DNA from: Roseibium hamelinense
GTDB taxonomy: Bacteria; Pseudomonadota; Alphaproteobacteria; Rhizobiales; Stappiaceae
Assembly (NCBI RefSeq): GCF_007830545.1
Contig: NZ_VLLF01000003.1
Span: 310,001-374,000 of the forward strand
Reading direction: 5' to 3'
DNA length: 64,000 bases
Below are positions 8,302 to 16,950 of this stretch, one piece after another. The notes under the pieces are model-generated. The model worked only from the letters and a program-made list of their open reading frames with translations, was not told the origin of the DNA and ran no database searches. Numbering within the stretch: the first letter of the stretch is position 1; each line of letters opens with the position of its first letter. Position numbers and translations under genes: made by a program.

Positions 8302-9721
8302 ACTGCAGGCGTTGTGGCGCTCAAGCGCACTGCGCCAGGCGCTCGTGCTGTCCTTGCTGTTTGTGGGGATCCTTGTTGCAGCTGGATTTCTGGCTCAAAA
8401 CCTTTTGCGAGAAGAGCTTCAGGATCGCGTTGAAGACGATCTTTATCTGCGTCTTGAATTCCTGGCCGGTCAAATTGATCAGCTCATGGAATATGACGTC
8501 GAAGACGAAAACGAGAAAGGCGGATTGGACTCGGATGCCCGGGCCGACATCCGGCAACTCGTTCGGGTCCCGGTGTCAGAAGTGGACGACAGGGTTTTCA
8601 TCGACGCCTTCAGACCGGATGGAGGGGATGTCATTGGCGCCCTTCCGGCTTCTGCCTTTGATCAGCAAGGATTGCATTCTGAGCGGTTTCGCCTTGCCCC
8701 GAACGAAGACCGAGAAAGCTGGACGGTTTTGTCGGAAGACGTGACAGGCGGGCGGATAGCTGTTGCTCACCGGGGCGCTGCAACGGACGAGTTTCTCGAG
8801 CTGCTGCCTGGAGCGTTTCTCTACACCGGCGGTGCGGCTGTTTTGCTGACCCTTGTGGCCGGCACAGCCTTTGGTCTGGTGGCCCGGCGGCGGTTCCACC
8901 GCATCTCCCAGTCTCTCGACCGTTTGTCTGAAGGCGATCTGACGAGCCGGGTCGGACGGCTGTCTGGGCGGGACGATCTGTCCGATCTCGCGCGCCACAT
9001 CGATGCGACCGCGGAACGGCTTGATATCCTCCTCCGGCAAACCCGGGATCTGGCGACCAGCATTGCGCATGATTTGAAAACCCCTGTGACACGGTTGCGC
9101 GCCCGGTTGGAAAACCTGTCTGTGGAATTGGAAGACGGGCGGCAGGCCGAAGAAGCGGATAAGGCCCTTGCCGAAATCGATCGCATAATCTTGACCTTTG
9201 AGTCTCTCTTGCAGATCGCTCGCATGGATGCGGGCGCCCATCGCGGGCGGTTCCAAGACATCAGGCTGGCGGACTTGGTGCGCGAGATTGCGGAGGCTTA
9301 TCAACCCGTGATCGAAGACAGCGGCTACCGTTTCCAATTGGACGCTACCCCTGGCAGCGCAATGATCCGTGGGGAGGCGGGGCTTCTCAAGCGGGCGCTG
9401 GCCAACCTCATTGAAAACGCGCTGCGCCACGGCGGCGGCGGTGGAACAATCCGCCTGTTTTCCAGGGACAAGACCATCGGTCTTTCCGACGAAGGGCCGG
9501 GCATTGCCGAAGCCGAACGCCAGCATGTTCTGGAGCCCTTTGTACGGCTCGACACGTCCCGGACGGGCGAGGGCGTCGGGCTTGGGCTGGCCTTTGTGCA
9601 GTCGGTTGCCAAGCTGCATGACGCGAGCCTTTATCTGTCGGATACGCGGCAGGAAACACCTGTTGGCCTCACGGTGACGCTTGGTTTCAATGCTGCTTCG
9701 CAGAACCTGACAAACTTGTAA
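8285..9721 (+). CDS. membrane sensor histidine kinase
   Basis: A 478-residue HPK with a first transmembrane helix at ~18-38, a periplasmic segment of ~135 residues rich in acidic residues (EYDVEDENEKGG), a second helix at ~176-198, a HAMP linker, a HisKA domain with the phosphorylated His262 in SIAHDLKTPVTRL, and a HATPase_c domain (N box NLIENALRH near 378, SDEGPGI, GVGLGLAF). It overlaps the response-regulator gene and is its cognate kinase. The acidic sensor segment, together with the acidic PepSY protein next door, hints at a cation or envelope signal; that is inference. Confidence 0.95.
   Translation: MSLRAELQALWRSSALRQALVLSLLFVGILVAAGFLAQNLLREELQDRVEDDLYLRLEFLAGQIDQLMEYDVEDENEKGGLDSDARADIRQLVRVPVSEVDDRVFIDAFRPDGGDVIGALPASAFDQQGLHSERFRLAPNEDRESWTVLSEDVTGGRIAVAHRGAATDEFLELLPGAFLYTGGAAVLLTLVAGTAFGLVARRRFHRISQSLDRLSEGDLTSRVGRLSGRDDLSDLARHIDATAERLDILLRQTRDLATSIAHDLKTPVTRLRARLENLSVELEDGRQAEEADKALAEIDRIILTFESLLQIARMDAGAHRGRFQDIRLADLVREIAEAYQPVIEDSGYRFQLDATPGSAMIRGEAGLLKRALANLIENALRHGGGGGTIRLFSRDKTIGLSDEGPGIAEAERQHVLEPFVRLDTSRTGEGVGLGLAFVQSVAKLHDASLYLSDTRQETPVGLTVTLGFNAASQNLTNL
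9710..9720. promoter_or_regulatory. second copy of the ACAAACTTGTA motif
   Basis: The 11 bases match 6996-7006 exactly and sit on the last codons and stop of the kinase gene, ~75 bases before the small membrane-protein gene at 9793. Shared placement before both outer genes of the group suggests autoregulation by the encoded two-component system. Confidence 0.35.
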
Positions 9722-9792
9722 ACTTGGCGCCAAGCGCCTGAAAATCCGGGTGCCCACATCAGGGTCATCGAGACGAACGAGAGGAAATGTCG

Positions 9793-9999
9793 ATGTCCAA
9801 GATGGAAAGAACCGTTGTGCTTGTTGCCGGTGTTTTGGTGGGACTGATGTTGTTGCCGGTGTTTTTCACCATTGGATTGATGGTGATCGGCGTCAGCTTT
9901 TTCGCGGCTGTGGTTGCCACCCTTGCGCGAACGATCGACGGCTGGCGCAAGCGAAAGGTGCTTGCGGAAGACGAGCAGGCGGTCTCCACTCCAGCCTAA
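9793..9999 (+). CDS. small membrane protein of unknown function
   Basis: A 68-residue protein starting MSKMERTVVLVAGVLVGL with two closely spaced hydrophobic helices (about residues 6-45) and a basic, then acidic C-terminal tail. I do not recognise a family. The ATG at 9793 is 9 bases after GAGG; another in-frame ATG two codons upstream (9787) is too close to the same ribosome site. It lies just after a two-component system, has a candidate regulator site upstream and a strong terminator downstream, so it looks like a real co-regulated gene. Confidence 0.7.
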   Translation: MSKMERTVVLVAGVLVGLMLLPVFFTIGLMVIGVSFFAAVVATLARTIDGWRKRKVLAEDEQAVSTPA

Positions 10000-10046
10000 C
10001 AAAGCGGGGCGCTGCCCGGGCCACAATGGACGCGCAGCGGCTAAGA

Positions 10047-10077
10047 AAAAACGGGAGCGTAAAAGCTCCCGTTTTGT
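10047..10077. terminator. bidirectional intrinsic terminator
   Basis: AAAACGGGAGC, a 6-base loop, then GCTCCCGTTTT. The A-run before and the T-run after the stem make it work in both directions, serving the small membrane-protein gene on the plus strand and the GlxA-type regulator gene on the minus strand. Confidence 0.92.
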
Positions 10078-10105
10078 GTTTAAAGGCGTGTTTCTGTCTG
10101 CCGCG

Positions 10106-11140
10106 CTATTTCACCACCAAACGCATAGGGCTGCCGGTGCCAACCCCGTTGCGGCCATTGTTGTTTGCCCACTGGTAGGATTGGCGCTCTTCGGTCGGCG
10201 TGCACAAGAAGCGCTCCCGGTAGCACTTGGTAAAATGCGATGTCGACGCGAAGCCGCAGGCGAGTGCAACGTCCAAAACCGGCCGGCTGGTCCGCCGCAA
10301 AAGATCCCGCGCGGTTTCAAGACGTAAGCGCAGGTAATACTGACCGGGCGTGCAATTGAAATGCCGGCGGAACAGGCGCTCCAGCTGGCGCGGCGACAGG
10401 TTGACGGTCATGGCCAGCTGCTGGCAGCTGAGCGGGTCTTCTATATGCAGATCCATGATGCGGATCGCGTCCAGGATCTTGGCATTGGAGATGCCGGTGC
10501 GGGCCTCGATGTCATGGCGCTGTGCTGATTCACCGGACCGCATATTCTGGTAAAGAGAGACTTCGGCGACTTCATGGGCAAGATATGCCCCATGCTGGAT
10601 CGCGATCATCCGCAGCATCATGTCAAGCGAGGCCATGCCGCCAGCGCAGGTAATGCAATTGCGATCAATCGCGAAGATGTCTGAGGTCACTTCAACGTTC
10701 GGAAACTCCTCACGTAACGACCGGAGGTTTTCCCAGTGAATTGTGCACCGCCGTCCGTCAAGCAGATTATAACGTGCCAGCACATAGGCGCCGGTACACA
10801 CCGCGCCGAAGGTCCGGCCCATGGCATTGAGCCGTCTGAGCTTAGTGCCGAGCTCGGGATCAAGCGGTAGGCGCTCGACATCGATTCCACTGCACAAAAG
10901 TGTAATATCGGCGTCATTCAGCTCTTTGAGAGAAAAATCGACCGCAACCTTGCATCCGTTTGAGGCCTCGACGGGATTCCCGTCGAGCGAGTAGGTATTC
11001 CAACGATAATAGTCTCGGCCAATCAGCCGATTTGCTAAACGTAACGGTTCTATGACAGACGCGAATGCGTTCATCGAAAACCGGTCAAGCATGACCAATG
11101 CTATCGTTTGGTCCGATTCTACTTTATTTTTTTCGGACAT
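10106..11140 (-). CDS. GlxA-family (DJ-1/PfpI + AraC) transcriptional regulator
   Basis: A 344-residue protein with an N-terminal DJ-1/PfpI-like class I amidotransferase fold (MLDRFSMNAFASVIEPLRLA, and the nucleophile-elbow region GAVCTGAYVLA) and a C-terminal AraC/XylS double helix-turn-helix (LSPRQLERLFRRHFNCTPGQ, LACGFASTSHFTKCYRERF). Members such as GbdR and CdhR respond to quaternary amines including glycine betaine and carnitine. The effector here is unknown, and the nearby genes (fpr, glycan cluster) do not indicate one. It is transcribed divergently from fpr. Confidence 0.92.
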   Translation of the reverse strand: MSEKNKVESDQTIALVMLDRFSMNAFASVIEPLRLANRLIGRDYYRWNTYSLDGNPVEASNGCKVAVDFSLKELNDADITLLCSGIDVERLPLDPELGTKLRRLNAMGRTFGAVCTGAYVLARYNLLDGRRCTIHWENLRSLREEFPNVEVTSDIFAIDRNCITCAGGMASLDMMLRMIAIQHGAYLAHEVAEVSLYQNMRSGESAQRHDIEARTGISNAKILDAIRIMDLHIEDPLSCQQLAMTVNLSPRQLERLFRRHFNCTPGQYYLRLRLETARDLLRRTSRPVLDVALACGFASTSHFTKCYRERFLCTPTEERQSYQWANNNGRNGVGTGSPMRLVVK

Positions 11141-11545
11141 AATCTGTTGCCCTTTAAGTGGTATCTGGAGAGGTTTCTGTTGTTAATAGTAAGGTCATGC
11201 GAAACTATTATTCTGTCAAATAAAATCGTAGTTTTCCCATGTATTTGCGCAAGTGTTATGAATGTTGCAGCGCGGTTGCTTTTTTGGTGCGCAGCACAAT
11301 GGCGTATGGTTGAGCAATCGCCTCTCATCTGTGCAAGGCAGCTGCGGGTGACGATAAAACGCACCGCTCAGTGCAATGATGCGAAAAGCCGAACCGGTCC
11401 CGTTTGAGCGTGGGAAGGCCATGGTGCGCGGTTAAACAGGCGGTGATCGCCATTGAAGAGCGCAAACACGGATCAATATTTCATTTTTCGTCATGTTCGG
11501 GGGCATGATTTGCTTCAGGTCAACGACCGTGAGGTGCTACATGAT
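11141..11545. other. intergenic region between divergent regulator and fpr genes
   Basis: About 405 bases with no convincing coding sequence: short open frames here lack ribosome sites and any recognisable similarity. It should contain both divergent promoters. The half nearest the regulator gene is AT-rich (11108-11245). I see no strong palindrome. Confidence 0.6.
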
Positions 11546-12400
11546 ATGCCAAACACAGTGCGTACGAAGATGGAAAGCGTCTCCGACATGAATGTTCTTG
11601 CTAAGCCCGCTGATCTTGAAGCTGCCGCCCCCGCTGGCGCCTTCGTGGAGGAAGTGACCTCCGTTCAGCACTACACAGACCGCCTGTTCAAATTCCGAAT
11701 GACCCGGCCGGCCAGTTTCCGGTTCCGCTCAGGCGAATTCGTGATGATCGGTCTTATGATCGACGGCAAGCCGCTCTATCGCGCTTATTCGATCGCCAGC
11801 CCGTCCTGGGATGAGGAGCTGGAGTTCTTTTCCATCAAGGTGCCGGATGGCCCGTTGACGTCGCACCTGCAGGGCATCAAGCCAGGCGACGCGGTTTTGA
11901 TGAAGAAAAAGCCGACCGGCACGCTGGTCAATGACGCGCTGATTCCCGGAAAACGCGTTTACATGTTCTCGACCGGCACCGGGATTGCGCCTTTTGCAAG
12001 CCTGATCCGCGACCCCGACACCTACGAAAAGTTTGACCAAGTCATCTTAACCCATACCTGCCGGGAAGTTGCTGAACTGAAGTATGGTGAAGAGCTGGTC
12101 GAGCAGACCAAGAACGACCCGCTGATTGGCGAGCTGGCCGCCGAAAAGCTGGTTCATTTCACTTCGGTTACCCGCGAAGACTTCCCGCGCAAGGGCCGGA
12201 TCACCGACCTTATCGAGAGCGGCGCCCTGTTCGAACACCTGGGCGTGCCGCCACTCGATCCCGCGATTGACCGGGGCATGATTTGCGGCTCCATGGACAT
12301 GTTGCGCGACACCAAGGCGCTTCTGGAAAAGGCGGGGCTTAAGGAAGGTGCCAATAACAAACCGGCGGAGTTCGTCGTCGAGCGGGCCTTTGTGGGGTGA
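11546..12400 (+). CDS. fpr: ferredoxin/flavodoxin-NADP+ reductase
   Basis: FAD enzyme that exchanges electrons between NADPH and ferredoxin or flavodoxin, used in oxidative-stress defence and Fe-S enzyme activation. It has the FAD-binding motif RAYSIASPSWDEEL, FRSGEFVMIGL upstream of it, the NADP-binding segment MFSTGTGIAPFASLI, and a C-terminus ending in the EFVVERAFVG typical of bacterial subclass I Fpr. Starts are ambiguous: ATG 11546 has GAGGTG 9 bases upstream and gives 284 residues, whereas ATG 11570 or 11588 give lengths closer to rhizobial relatives (~270). Divergent from the GlxA-type regulator. Confidence 0.93.
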   Translation: MPNTVRTKMESVSDMNVLAKPADLEAAAPAGAFVEEVTSVQHYTDRLFKFRMTRPASFRFRSGEFVMIGLMIDGKPLYRAYSIASPSWDEELEFFSIKVPDGPLTSHLQGIKPGDAVLMKKKPTGTLVNDALIPGKRVYMFSTGTGIAPFASLIRDPDTYEKFDQVILTHTCREVAELKYGEELVEQTKNDPLIGELAAEKLVHFTSVTREDFPRKGRITDLIESGALFEHLGVPPLDPAIDRGMICGSMDMLRDTKALLEKAGLKEGANNKPAEFVVERAFVG

Positions 12401-12573
12401 TCATCAGACCGCGCACGACTGATTGGTAACCACGCAAACCAGCGCCGCTTTCAGAGATTGCGGCAGCTGGCCATTCATTTACCGCTAACGCTCTGGCTGC
12501 TTGTTTTGACAGTGTGAGCTCATGCACCCCGCCAACAACGGAGAGCGCGGTTCAGATTGCCTATGGTGCCTAT

Positions 12574-13242
12574 TCAGACCGGTTTGCGGATGTAGGCCGG
12601 AACATTGTAGAACGGGAGCTTTTCGATCTTCAGCCGTTGTTTGCGGATGAAATCGTCAACCGAGATGGTTTCCCCGGCAACAGCGTTGTAGTCATCTAGC
12701 ACGATCAGGCCGCCGGGTACGATCCGGTCGTAAAGCAGCTCCAGGGCAAAATCCGTTGGCTCCTTGACATCCATATCAAGGTGCAGAAATGCAAGCCGTG
12801 TTTCGGGGTGCTTTTCAAGATATGCCGGCAAGGTGTCAAATACATTGCCTCTGACGAGTTCGAAGTTTTCAAAGCTCTTATCTTCAAGCAGTGCCTTCAA
12901 CTCTTCAATGGCAAGGCCGTGTCCGCCTTTTCCCTCGAATTCCTTGATAAACTTCAGGTCGTCCTCAACCTGAAGCCCGTCGGTCGGGAATTCGCCGAAT
13001 GCGTCAAAGCCAACGATCTTCCGAGAGAAATCGTTTTCCAGTGCGTCTCTGAAAGTGGCAAGTCTTGTGATGGACGCGCCTTTGTAAACTCCCAATTCAA
13101 AAACATGTCCGGGAAGATCGACAATGCTTTTGTAGAGCTCGTAATGAGCGAGAATCTTGTTCAACCGGGATTTATGTGAAAACCAGTAAAAGCCGTTTTC
13201 GTAGTCCCATACATTTGATTTCTCAAGGCCCCTGACAGTCAT
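12574..13242 (-). CDS. TylF/MycF-like SAM-dependent O-methyltransferase
   Basis: 222 residues, class I SAM methyltransferase of the macrocin O-methyltransferase (TylF) family. The SAM-binding motif is VFELGVYKGASITRLA; the Mg2+-binding acidic residues lie in FLHLDMDVKEPTDFALE and GGLIVLDDYNAVAGET. Known members methylate sugar hydroxyls in macrolides and surface glycans. ATG 13242 follows AAGGA by 9 bases. It lies 11 bases after the dioxygenase-like gene on the same strand, so they are probably one operon with the NeuB-fusion gene, fitting a role in tailoring a sugar. The acceptor is not known. Confidence 0.88.
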   Translation of the reverse strand: MTVRGLEKSNVWDYENGFYWFSHKSRLNKILAHYELYKSIVDLPGHVFELGVYKGASITRLATFRDALENDFSRKIVGFDAFGEFPTDGLQVEDDLKFIKEFEGKGGHGLAIEELKALLEDKSFENFELVRGNVFDTLPAYLEKHPETRLAFLHLDMDVKEPTDFALELLYDRIVPGGLIVLDDYNAVAGETISVDDFIRKQRLKIEKLPFYNVPAYIRKPV

Positions 13243-13253
13243 CAACTTTTTCC

Positions 13254-13769
13254 TTAACTCGCTGCTTTCCTGGCGTAGTCTTCAACATCCGTTTGGCGGC
13301 TCGCTCGCAGCAAAAATGTAATCCGGACCGTGTCCTTGCTGTTTACGCCGCTGCGATGCCGTCTCAGAAAATCAAAGATGACGGTTTCTCCAAAGCGGGT
13401 CTCAGCAAATCTAGTCGCTTCGGGAGCTCCAACTTCCACCCTCATGAAACGCTTGGAAACCGGATCCATGTAGCGCTGATCATGGTCTAGGACATCCGGC
13501 TCTGTTTCTGTAGCCACCTCAAGAGCCCCGCCGCTTTGGTCACAATCGTGAAGATAGGTCGACAAGACCACGCTTTGCGGGCAGCAATTTCCTTTCGGAA
13601 GGTAATACCCCGCTTCCTGATGCCAGGGCGCGAACACCGGGAAAGTATCGACCAACCGGTGCGGCAGCATACGGTTCGCATCCAGGTAGTCCTGGCGCCG
13701 TTGGTAACAATCCAGCTGCTTCTCTGTGTTCCGGTTCTTTTCAATATTCTTTAAAGTGGTCTCGTTCAT
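13254..13769 (-). CDS. short phytanoyl-CoA-dioxygenase-family Fe(II)/2-oxoglutarate oxygenase
   Basis: A 171-residue protein that covers only the catalytic half of a PhyH-type oxygenase. Iron ligands can be placed: His50 and Glu52 in FAPWHQEAGYY (Glu instead of the usual Asp), distal His138 in LRRHRSGVN, and the 2-oxoglutarate Arg149. The spacings, 88 residues between the histidines and 11 from His to Arg, agree with PhyH. The DCDQSGGALEVATETEPD segment is also typical. The N-terminal ~100 residues of full-length members are absent. It is sandwiched between the NeuB fusion and TylF-like genes, suggesting hydroxylation of a sugar or lipid intermediate. Confidence 0.72.
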   Translation of the reverse strand: MNETTLKNIEKNRNTEKQLDCYQRRQDYLDANRMLPHRLVDTFPVFAPWHQEAGYYLPKGNCCPQSVVLSTYLHDCDQSGGALEVATETEPDVLDHDQRYMDPVSKRFMRVEVGAPEATRFAETRFGETVIFDFLRRHRSGVNSKDTVRITFLLRASRQTDVEDYARKAAS

Positions 13770-13930
13770 CTCAAAAAAACCTCTCGTGCGTGTGCGGAAT
13801 TGTGGTTAGTCGTTCGGCAAGACGGTCCAGGGGTGTGTGGACGGCCGCCCCGTCGTTACGAGAGGCCGTTGTTCAAGTCCGGGCATGTCATTGCTCGTGT
13901 TTGTGGCAATGACAGAGAGGCGGGGCTGTT

Positions 13931-16228
13931 TTATTCTCCCACCGCGGCGTAAATGGTGTCTGCGATGCGGTTTTGGGCCTGTTTGAAGTGCTTTTCGAGG
14001 CGTTGCAGCGCTTTGAGGGCTCCTTCACCGTCATTCTTGTGTCCTTGCCAGATTTCTGGAATGAACGAGGCTCCCGGCATTTGCTGGAGGACCTGCTGAG
14101 CCAAGGCTCTCCAATCAATATCCCCCTCTTCAATTTGAAGGCCTTCACCATCTACGCCTGCGGCATCGGCCAGGTGAAGATGTGCAGTGTATGGGGCGAC
14201 CTGATTTACGAACTCTGAAAACGACCAGCCGTGATGCGCACAAGCGAGTTTTGAGTGAGAAACATCCAGGCAGATGCGGGTGCCATTGCGCCTGCAGAAG
14301 TCAGAAATCTCAACCGGGTCCACAAACAAATTATGGAATTGCTGACCGCCAAAGTGCCAGGGGAAGGGCGGCATGGTCTGCGGGATGATCTCAACACCCT
14401 CTGTGTCCAATTTAGAGAGGCTGTCCTCCAATATCTCGTAGAGGGCAGCGGTTCCGCCCGGGCCCAAATGACTGTCGTGACTGAAGCCACCGACATTGGT
14501 GACCAGACGAATAGGCGCCGAGGTTGTAAAGTGCCCCGATAGTTCGCGTGCAATATCGACCACCCTCTGCATCTCCGACAGGGAACGCTGACGGTAATCG
14601 TGATTGGTGGAACATAGGTCCAGAGTGTGATCACCTGCGAACAATTCCGGCGTATGGACCACAAGGTCTAAACCCAGGGGATTGCCAAAATAATCGGACA
14701 GGTCGACTTCCATATCCTTGTAGCTCAAGTGGATTTCGACCAGATCCATGTTGGTGAGTGAAACCATTTTGTGAAGGTCGTGATATCGGACCGGCATGCC
14801 CCAGGCGAGCGGAAACGAGAAGTCTTGGGGTTTGACCCGGCCGGATCCAAGATCCGACGGGAAAAAGAAATCACCGGCTTTTTTTTCGCTTTGGATCCGC
14901 CGGCCGATCAACTCACCTTTCCGGTTGGGTTGCAGGCCCTGGCCGGGGCATTTGACTTCGATCATGTCGGCCGTGATTTCGGTGCCGGGCGGGATGTCTA
15001 CTGCGGCGATCAGGCTTTTTGCCAGGTTTTCCCGGTTCATCATTTCGCCTTGGGAAACACTGCGTTCCTCGACATTGCCAAGGGCCGCTTCGGTTTCCCG
15101 TATGCCTGCCATCATTTGTGCGAATTCGTCCGGGAGCAGGCTAACCCTGTGGTCGTTGCCTTCCATCGTCCGGTCCAGGGTGAAGTGCTTTTCAATGACC
15201 TTTGCGCCGAGCGCGACAGCGCTGATGGCAATATTGATACCACGCTCATGGCCCGAGTAGCCGACAAGGCATTCTCCCTCCCGCTGAAGGTGGAGCATGT
15301 ATTTGATGTTGATGTCTTTGAACGGAGCCGGGTAGGTTGAATTGCAGTGCAGAAGGACAAAGGGAGCCGCAAGATTACGTAAATGGGCAATGCCCTGCTT
15401 AATCTCTGCTTCGGTTGTCATTCCGGTCGAGCACAGCATCGGCTTGCGCGTTTTTGCGATTGCGGAAATAAGGTCGTAATTGGTGAAATCCGCCGATGCG
15501 ACCTTGAAGGCTTCAAGCCCGTACCTGTCCAGCTTTTCGAGCGATTCCTCGTCCCATGGAGTGCAGAGCGGGATGATGCCTTGAGTGTGGCAATAGTCGA
15601 ATGCCGCAAAGAGCTCTTCGTCCTTCAATTGGAAGCGCGACAGAAGATCAAGTGTATATTGTGTCCCAAGGTCTGCCGTGTCATCGACGGTATCCTGCGG
15701 ATTTTTGTACAGTTTCGACAAGGAGCGCATTTGAAATTTCGCGCAATCCGCACCAGCCCGGACAGCTTCGTCTATCAGCTGCTTTGCAAGATCCAAAGAC
15801 CCGTTATGATTGTTGCCGATCTCCGCGATGACGAATGCCGGATCTTCTTCACTGATAACGCGCCCGCCGATCTCGATCGCCTTGTGATGCCCGAAGGCAA
15901 TGGCGATAATCCGATGCTGGCCGTCGACTAAGGGGACGGCCTTGCACCGGTTGTCTAGAAGGCGTGCGATTGATTGGGGCTGACTGTCAAAGCGTGCGTG
16001 AATGATGTTTTTGTTGATGATGCTGCTGACAGACTGGTTGATGTCGATCTGATCGGTGCCGATCAGCCAGCGTCTGAGATCGCCGTCGGTCAGGGCTCCT
16101 TCAAGTATCCCGCCTTCGGAAACCGTAAAAATTACTCCTTCCTTGTTCGCACTGATCTTGTTGAGCGCGTTTAGGATTGAGTCTTCGGAAAATACGACAA
16201 ATCGCGATACGTTCCGGTCAATAATCAT
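13931..16228 (-). CDS. CBS - sialic-acid-synthase-like (NeuB) - SAF - TIM-barrel fusion protein
   Basis: 765 residues with four modules. Tandem CBS motifs occupy ~10-115 (VSEGGILEGALTDGDLRRWL, CKAVPLVDGQHRIIAIAF). A NeuB-type synthase fills ~130-375 (VIAEIGNNHNG, KFQMRS, CTPWD, KVASAD, STGM, HCNSTYP, GYSGHE, EKHFT). An antifreeze-like SAF domain is at ~404-460. A xylose-isomerase/endonuclease-IV-like TIM barrel is at ~470-750 with metal-type residues in CLDVSHSKLA, HLHLADA and IPEIWQGH. NeuB enzymes condense phosphoenolpyruvate with a hexosamine-type aldose to make nonulosonic acids; the barrel could isomerise or epimerise the sugar. ATG 16228 follows AGGA by 9 bases. First gene of a three-gene minus-strand operon. 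Confidence 0.9.
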   Translation of the reverse strand: MIIDRNVSRFVVFSEDSILNALNKISANKEGVIFTVSEGGILEGALTDGDLRRWLIGTDQIDINQSVSSIINKNIIHARFDSQPQSIARLLDNRCKAVPLVDGQHRIIAIAFGHHKAIEIGGRVISEEDPAFVIAEIGNNHNGSLDLAKQLIDEAVRAGADCAKFQMRSLSKLYKNPQDTVDDTADLGTQYTLDLLSRFQLKDEELFAAFDYCHTQGIIPLCTPWDEESLEKLDRYGLEAFKVASADFTNYDLISAIAKTRKPMLCSTGMTTEAEIKQGIAHLRNLAAPFVLLHCNSTYPAPFKDINIKYMLHLQREGECLVGYSGHERGINIAISAVALGAKVIEKHFTLDRTMEGNDHRVSLLPDEFAQMMAGIRETEAALGNVEERSVSQGEMMNRENLAKSLIAAVDIPPGTEITADMIEVKCPGQGLQPNRKGELIGRRIQSEKKAGDFFFPSDLGSGRVKPQDFSFPLAWGMPVRYHDLHKMVSLTNMDLVEIHLSYKDMEVDLSDYFGNPLGLDLVVHTPELFAGDHTLDLCSTNHDYRQRSLSEMQRVVDIARELSGHFTTSAPIRLVTNVGGFSHDSHLGPGGTAALYEILEDSLSKLDTEGVEIIPQTMPPFPWHFGGQQFHNLFVDPVEISDFCRRNGTRICLDVSHSKLACAHHGWSFSEFVNQVAPYTAHLHLADAAGVDGEGLQIEEGDIDWRALAQQVLQQMPGASFIPEIWQGHKNDGEGALKALQRLEKHFKQAQNRIADTIYAAVGE

Positions 16229-16950
16229 GGGATGTTTCCTGCTCAGCCAGCGGTACAGCAATGCCGCGGCGATTCCGGGTGCTTTTGCGGCTTCCTTTTG
16301 ACTGGCCGCGATTTTGGTCGTGCAGACCTTTGGTTTGCAACGGTGCAGCGCAGTGTATGCGTCACCGGCACCGGATGGTTCCTTGCAACTTGATCGTCGG
16401 GCTCACCAAAACTCGTCAAACTTATTCTCACTGGTGCTTTGCGGCATGCACAAGCTCATTATTGAAGCTCACCATGCCCGCAACAGTATTTGTATCTCAT
16501 TTTCATACTATGCAGCCAAACTGTTAAGGAGTTTACGCCCACAGATTTGTATGATCTGCCAGAAGATTGCCGGTTTGCCTTGCGCGGGGGTTGCGCGAAT
16601 TTTACTAAGCGAAAAATATTACCATCAACAATAATAGCGATTATCAAATCCGGCTTCGCAAGCTTCAAGCAAGTCCAGCCCTGTTTGATGAGGCCAAGAC
16701 ATCTTTCGAACATTTGATGTCCCCCCGGTGTCACGAGGCCGCTGTTAATAAGCGGAAAAGTAGGATCTTGAGAGTTCAAAGCAAATATACGTTAAGGGAT
16801 AACATCTAGTATACTTGGAGTCGTTTATCGGCGTGAGCGAACCGTATTCAATGGTCATGCTCGAAGACGGCAGACTGGAAACTCCCTTTTGACCGCGTTT
16901 TGTTTGGTGTTGGAATTGGACCGCAAGAAGACGAGGAATAGGCCTGTACC
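16229..16950. other. long divergent intergenic region inside the glycan cluster
   Basis: About 720 bases between the NeuB-fusion gene (minus) and the radical SAM gene (plus). I find no convincing gene: open frames of up to ~105 codons lack ribosome sites and look non-coding. The central part is AT-rich (around 16590-16640 and 16770-16820). Divergent promoters must lie here. The length is generous for promoters alone and could include a lost gene or an untranslated leader. Confidence 0.55.

Noticed and set aside
8576..9757. 393-codon minus-strand frame opposite the histidine kinase
   Set aside because: It mirrors a gene with all kinase motifs and has none of its own.
15375..15382. TTACGTAA inside the NeuB-fusion gene as a regulatory site
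   Set aside because: It lies well inside coding sequence and its bases are explained by the codons; it is used only as evidence that the word can occur by chance.
16314..16634. Possible 106-codon gene in the divergent cluster region
   Set aside because: No ribosome site, several overlapping frames of equal length, and no recognisable motif.
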